A stretch of 26,388 bases of DNA, from assembly GCA_002751075.1 (NCBI GenBank), contig NAOQ01000014.1:30460-56847 (forward strand), read 5' to 3'. The notes beneath the pieces are model-generated. The model worked only from the letters and a program-made list of their open reading frames with translations. It had not been told where the DNA came from and ran no database searches. Source of the DNA: Ichthyophonus hoferi (lineage: Eukaryota; Opisthokonta; Ichthyosporea; Ichthyophonida; Ichthyophonidae). Positions 21,111-26,388 of this stretch are shown one piece after another. Made by a program: the position numbers and the translations under genes. The first letter of the stretch is position 1, and each line of letters opens with the position of its first letter.

Positions 21111-22158
21111 AAGAGCGTTATAGTAGTGAAAGGAATGCTACTCTTTTCTGCTCTTGATCAACATAATATTTATGTATAATAACCTATTGGCTTTTAATTT
21201 ATTGTTTACATTTCATGCCTGTGGACCTCAAACCCATTTCATGCTTATATAGATTGATATGATAATTTTTGTAGTCGAATTTGTGGAAACCACGACAACA
21301 ATGTATTAGATAATTATTGGTGGAAAAAGCATATCAAATTGATAAATGCAATATATACTACCATCAAGATCTATTTATTATGAAGTCACCTTCAACTAAA
21401 AGGCTTAGCGCACATATTCTATATATAGCTAATATTGATCATGATAGAAATTGCATCATTTTTATCATTTTTATAACTTTTTTGAGTCGTCGTTAATAAG
21501 TCAATAAATGGGCCTGTTGCAATATCTTGTAATATCTTATTGCTTGTAATTATTTGTTGGTACAAGTATTGTAAATCATTATGATAAGCTGGAATAAATT
21601 AATGTCGAATTATTAAATAAGCTAAAGAAATTAATTTGAACACAAGAATCTAAACTCAAAAATCTCTATGTAATTAAACTAGTAACGACTGAAAGCAGAC
21701 TAGTGTCATTTTAATATGGATTCATGGATCTTGGAAGTGTTCGGCATGTGTACATATAGATATTATATAGGAAATGTGATTGGTGTATAGTACATATAGA
21801 GGCAATATGATTAGTGCACAGAATTTATGTTTTTCATTGGCCAAAATTGGAAATCGGGCTAATTGGGGATTAATGGAGGCCATCAATCCAACAATAAAAA
21901 GTAAAATATGTGAATTTTCTGTTAAAAAAATTAACATAAGTTAATTATGCATTAATTTTATATAAATTAATGAAATATCGAAGTATGAAAACCAATAATA
22001 TTTACAAAATTAATATTTAAACATCTGCGCACTAACAAAAGATCTGGAAAAATATTACGCCCACTTTTCTCAGCATTTGCTAAACGCGTTGATTGGCCTC
22101 GCTTTTAACCTCCAACATTCTTGACGTGCTATACACGGAATTTAGTAGAATAATTATA

Positions 22159-22160
<2 letters not shown>

Positions 22161-22247
<87 letters not shown>

Positions 22248-22330
22248 TAACAATAATAATAATAACAATAATAATAATAATTATTATAATAATAATAATA
22301 AAAGTAATAATAATAATAATAATAATAGCA
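22161..22330. repeat. (AAT)n trinucleotide array
   Basis: About 170 bases of AAT units, perfect for the first 80 or so bases and then with AAC, AAG and TTATTA interruptions, trailing to about 22365. Translated frames give poly-Asn, poly-Leu and poly-Tyr, which are artefacts. Confidence 0.97.
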
Positions 22331-23138
22331 ATAATAAATAATATTAATAATAATTATAATAATATCTACAAGTAATGAAGTCAATATTTTTCGATATTAT
22401 TGTATGTTGCTCACATTTTTCCTCTCTCATACTACCTCGAGCTATATTTCTCTGTCATTTTAATGTGTTCTATGTTTTCTATGTTTTCCATATGTTTTTT
22501 TCTTCTTTTTTTCTTCAGTTTTTTGCTCCTTCTTTCGGTCTTTCTCAGTCTCCTTACACACAAACCTATCCATATCTCTTCATAGTACATGCCTACTGTA
22601 ATATTACTTTCCACGCATATATATATTATGATCTCTTCTTAACTACGGCCACATGTTATATGTTTCCTCTTCACGCCCTCTTTCTTTCTTTTCTTTACCT
22701 CTATTTTTTCCTTCTCTTTCTACTTCCCTTTTTTTTCTTTGTTGAAATGATTATATATACATCTATACACAGGGATATATATCTATATATATACCTTTGC
22801 ACTCATATATCTTTATATTTCTACACATACATGTACACAAATCAAATAAATATATGAATATGCCTGTAGCCACATATATATCTTTCATGATTGGGTAAAA
22901 ATATAATATACTGTATTATACTATATTGTTTTCATATCTATTGTTTATTTTTTATTTTTTTTAGTTTCATTTCATTTTATATTGCTTTGTCTTTTATTAT
23001 CCTTTACTATATGATTTAATATAATATGATTATTTCATATTTCTATTTTTGTTTATTTCTGTTTTTTATACCCTCTTACCTTCTTCTCATTGTACTCTCA
23101 CCCGATATAGTCTTTCCATACACTATTCATACACTCTA

Positions 23139-23216
23139 TTACTATATACTATTACTATACACTATTACTATACACTAGTCCTATACACTATTACTATATA
23201 CTATTACTATGCACAA
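23139..23216 (+). repeat. 13-base minisatellite upstream of YBEY
   Basis: Six consecutive 13-base units of TTACTATACACTA with one or a few changes each (starts 23139, 23152, 23165, 23178, 23191, 23204). Degenerate TACACTATT-like units extend on both sides (about 23115-23350). It ends about 260 bases before the YBEY start codon. Confidence 0.9.
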
Positions 23217-23475
23217 TTTATATGTCCGATTCAAATACACAATTCCTATACACTATTTGTATATTCATATAAATTATTCATATACATTCTTCCTATTCTT
23301 ATACATTACTTCTGTTCATTTACACCATTCATATTTCTACTTCTATGCACTACTCTCATTTATATACAACTATACATTATCTTCAAGCCAAACACACTCC
23401 TATACTAACTAGCATAGCTCTGAACACTTCTTTTGTTTTTTATCAGTAACAAGACTACCACACAACACCCCAACC

Positions 23476-24793
23476 ATGTCTGTGATTTTAATCAACGCGC
23501 AAAGGATAGTAAAGTTCAATATACCTCGTTTGGAATCTAGTATTAAAATCATGTTGGGGTTTGTAGGTATGTAATTGGGTAAGGACGATATAACCAATTA
23601 TTATATTGGCTCATTTTATTTATTTATTTTCTTCTCTCCTTTTTGTCTTCTTATTTTTAAGTGTAACTTTCTATTTTATTTTTTTGGTCACTGTAGCGAC
23701 ATCATTTAGAAATTTTGAGTAGCAATTAAGCATTTTAAATTGAATTGATTCACTAAGTATGTACTTTATAAAGCATTTTGAGGTGGGTTATAGATGTCAC
23801 GGATTATAATGGTACATTGAATTGCCTGTTGCTGTAAAGTATTGTTGTTTTAGTACAATGTTTATGATATACGTACATACCCCCTGTATACCACACCAAC
23901 AGATTCTCATCTTTCTTTAAATCAATATATCTTGGTGCTAAATATGTAACATATTAGTATTATAGATATGTAAGTGTGTACATATTAAGATAGAAACTCT
24001 GCCATTTCGTCATCAAACATAGCTATATAAAAAAGATATAATTATACATATACCCACAATCGCTGTGTAGATAGATATTCTATAACAAACATCTATGTTA
24101 GTCAATGGTAAGGGTTCCTTAATATGGTAATTCAACAATACTATAATAAAGTTGCAATTACTTGCAATTACCAGATTACGTATGTAAGAGTTCTGGATCA
24201 ATGAAAATAATACATTAAAACTCAGGGTGTGAAAGTTTTGGGGCTGGTCTACGATGCAGTGGGAATGATTACATTAGACGTCTTAATCTGAAGTATAGAG
24301 GAACCAATAAGACTACTGATATATTATCATTTCCAAATTATGAGGTAAGCTATATATGGATATATAGATATAAATAGCATGTGGTATACTGTATATAGAC
24401 GAATTAACCCTCTATAATTAATTAATTAATTTCATTACTTGACTAAAAAGATATTGACCTGTATTTATAGTTATATTTAATACGTAGTTGGTCTGCCAAA
24501 ATGAAAACAGTATCATTTCTTTAATGACAATAACTAGAGTAATAAATAATAAAAAAGCTTTTAAATGTAGTATAAAATCTTCTAACATATAAACTTGTGA
24601 CATTGTACCAATAATCTGCGCTGTGGGCTATGACCAGTCCAGTATAATAACTTATTTATCATATTGTGTATGTTTATTTCTTGACTAGTGGAAACATAAC
24701 ATGGTAAGATTTTTATGATCCAGGACCTTAAACCAGGTGAAATACCTCCTATCCTGAATGATGGAGACGATTATTTGGGTGATATGGTATTTG
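23476..24793 (+). CDS. YBEY: YbeY-type endoribonuclease, first three exons (gene runs off right edge)
   Basis: UPF0054/YbeY metal-dependent endoribonuclease; in bacteria it acts in 16S rRNA 3' maturation and ribosome quality control, and the animal protein acts in mitochondria. Exons 23476-23566, 24226-24344 and 24724-24793 join in phase (91+119+70 bases; 93 residues plus one base). The start MSVILINAQR parallels the human start MSLVIRNLQR, and the upstream context is AACCATG. Conserved landmarks are YIRRLNLKYRGTNKTTDILSFPNYE split across exon 2 (the family core motif is TDVLSFP; here residues 61-67) and DDYLGDMVFG in exon 3 (LGDI-type strand). The catalytic HGxLHLxGxxH zinc motif belongs to the next exon(s), which I could not find up to 26388, so intron 3 is longer than 1.59 kb. 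Nothing suggests the gene is broken. Confidence 0.93.
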
Positions 24794-25050
24794 GTAAGTA
24801 CTCTATTATATATATATAGTTTAGTACAACTAATACTGTATAGTATGCGTTATGATGATTCCTTAATGAATTAATTAATTGCATTAAAGTACAAAATAGA
24901 TTTTATTTACTTACTATACTTGGTAAGTACTATATATATCTGTGTGTGTAGTTACAATACAAGTAATAGTGTATGGTATACGTTATGATGATTCCTTAAT
25001 GAATTAATTAAATCAACTGACTGTATTCGAGTACGAAATAGGTTTTAGTT
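24790..25050 (+). repeat. Diverged tandem duplication covering the YBEY intron 3 5' splice site
   Basis: Two copies of about 130 bases. GGTAAGTACT recurs at 24793 and 24922. A 31-base block is identical at 24848-24878 and 24981-25011, and a later block (AGTACAAAATAGATTTTA / AGTACGAAATAGGTTTTA) also matches. The first copy starts at the exon edge, so the intron carries a second full donor sequence 129 bases downstream of the real one. Confidence 0.85.
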
Positions 25051-26388
25051 ACTTCTTATCTGCTATTAATTAATATAATCAATTATAAGTATTCTTTAGC
25101 TAACATTACCATAACGGTAGAGATAAGCTATTAAACCTACGTAATAATGATTCTGTTTGAGATTAATTCATGTGTATAACCCGGTATATAGATAGACACG
25201 TGCTATCCAGATTTTGAAATGACGAACAATAAAAATAAATTGGCATATAGTACATTGTGAAATTAAAATTGTTTAGAAATATAATGCTATTTGTTTGTTT
25301 GCTCTGATAATAATTGGTCTGCCTAAGTTATATATATATGACTGTTTCAATTCATTTCTATTTTCCTTTTTCTTCTGTTCTTTAAATATATTTTTTGTGA
25401 TTTCCCTTTCTCTTTCTACTTCTGCATATACTAGTATGTTTTTTGAACTCCGTTGCCATATTTTTATAGATGTGGTATGCAAGGTTCTTGATTGATCTTT
25501 CTATATTCCACGGCTTTAAAAATTTTAAATTTCTTTTAAAACGTGACATCTTCCGGAATATTCCCACTCAATCGCTCCTTAATGATATCTATTCATTTTC
25601 ATTGACTTATCATGCCTCCTGATGCCTATCTACTCTACCAGATCTAACTATTCTTACACCGTGAAAGCATACTTGATTAAGTACCATAAAAAAAGATAAT
25701 ATTGTCTACTATTTGTTGAAGTGAACTTTCCTAATATGTTTTTTTAAAGGGAATTGAATGGAAGACACTGATTTACTTGGAAAACATCGTTTAGATTTAT
25801 CCTCAAGCGCCAATAAGAGGCGTTCATCATTATTGAGTCTTTTCCATTTTAAATTGGTGATAGGAAAAGTAAATGTTGAATAAAACTTAAAAATAACCTG
25901 TCCATGCATGATATTGGAGGTTTATAACTAAATGCAGTATACTGAAGACCTCTCTCAGATCCCACTTTTGTCTTTCTGATTGAACTATTACGCAGAAGTA
26001 AGATAACTCTAGTATCCGTATTACTGAGTGACAGAACAAACCTGGAATATATTCATCAGTCCACATAGCCTATTTGAATACTATTTCAATTTGTATTATG
26101 ACACCATTTGGTATCTATAGGGATGAGCCACATCGACAAACAGTGTCAAACAGCAGGCATACAAATAGACGATAGATTGGCTGTAGTGGTATAGTTGATC
26201 CTTACTTTCACCTCTCTCTCCCAATCTCCATTCTTTTCTTCCCACCTCTCTTACTACTTACATACTTACTAGTTTAAATCTATTATGGTGTGTATCTTTC
26301 CTTCTTTCTGCAATTTTTCTGTTATTTCCTAGTTTTTTTTTTTTTTTTTAGTTTTTCTGCACACACTAATATTCTTTTGTATTAATCT
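25051..26388. other. YBEY intron 3 continuation, no exon recognised
   Basis: I searched the plus strand for the HGxxH catalytic exon of YBEY and saw none. The minus-strand frames here show no family resemblance. A T-run near 26332-26350 is the only simple repeat of note. Confidence 0.5.

Larger units (their letters stand above)
21111..23475. other. Intergenic region between divergent Cys/Trp-repeat gene and YBEY; microsatellites only
   Basis: About 2.4 kb. It holds an (AAT)n array, a pyrimidine-rich stretch (about 22480-22745) and a 13-base minisatellite shortly before YBEY. No coding exon, RNA gene or transposon end was recognised in 21111-22160. The long hydrophobic open frame at 22375-22857 comes from the pyrimidine-rich composition. 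Confidence 0.6.

Noticed and set aside
22080-22384. Poly-Leu, poly-Asn and poly-Tyr open frames
   Set aside because: All are translations of the (AAT)n microsatellite in different frames.
22375-22857. 160-residue Phe/Tyr/Leu-rich plus-strand frame that looks membrane-like
   Set aside because: The hydrophobicity follows from pyrimidine-rich DNA; no conserved motif, no good start context and no homologous look.
24848-25020. C/D-box snoRNA suggested by ATGATGA and a downstream CTGA
   Set aside because: The boxes are only about 30 bases apart, no terminal stem is visible, and the motif is duplicated simply because the region is a tandem duplication.

Overview
The window is eukaryotic nuclear DNA, almost certainly from an animal. 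It is strongly AT-rich. All four genes I recognise have animal orthologues or animal-style secreted-protein architecture, three of them are split by many short GT-AG introns, and the non-coding DNA is full of microsatellites. An early-branching or marine invertebrate (sponge- or placozoan-like) would fit the intron density, but the sequence alone does not settle this. The standard genetic code works throughout.

Layout, left to right. Positions 559-3397 (minus) hold the 5' six coding exons of a transcriptional cyclin of the cyclin-T type (partner of CDK9 in P-TEFb); the gene continues past the left edge. Its first intron has U12-type (minor spliceosome) splice signals. A 526-base interval (3398-3923) separates it head-to-head from a complete PRPF6 gene (U5 snRNP 102-kDa / Prp6 protein) on the plus strand at 3924-18303. 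I could place all 28 coding exons of PRPF6 with consistent phases, giving a 929-residue protein. After about 1.4 kb with no recognisable gene comes an intronless minus-strand gene (19744-20952) for a 402-residue secreted protein built from about 18 short Cys/Trp repeats of about 19 residues, with a basic front half and an acidic rear half. I do not recognise a named family for it. A 2.4-kb non-coding stretch rich in microsatellites leads to the first three exons of YBEY (23476-24793, plus), a UPF0054-type endoribonuclease whose metal-binding C-terminal exon(s) lie beyond the right edge.

Three of the genes are gene-expression machinery: transcription elongation (cyclin T), splicing (PRPF6) and rRNA/mitoribosome maturation (YBEY). 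The divergent cyclin-T/PRPF6 pair could share a promoter. The Cys/Trp-repeat protein is unrelated to them and is the most novel item. Other points of note are the minor intron, a degenerate tandem duplication that copies the 5' splice site of YBEY intron 3, pentameric TATGT-type arrays clustered near 5' splice sites, and a five-tract G-quadruplex motif on the template strand just inside PRPF6 intron 17. I saw no tRNA, rRNA, CRISPR array or recognisable transposon. All exon calls rest on reading the sequence and recalled family sequences, not on a database search.
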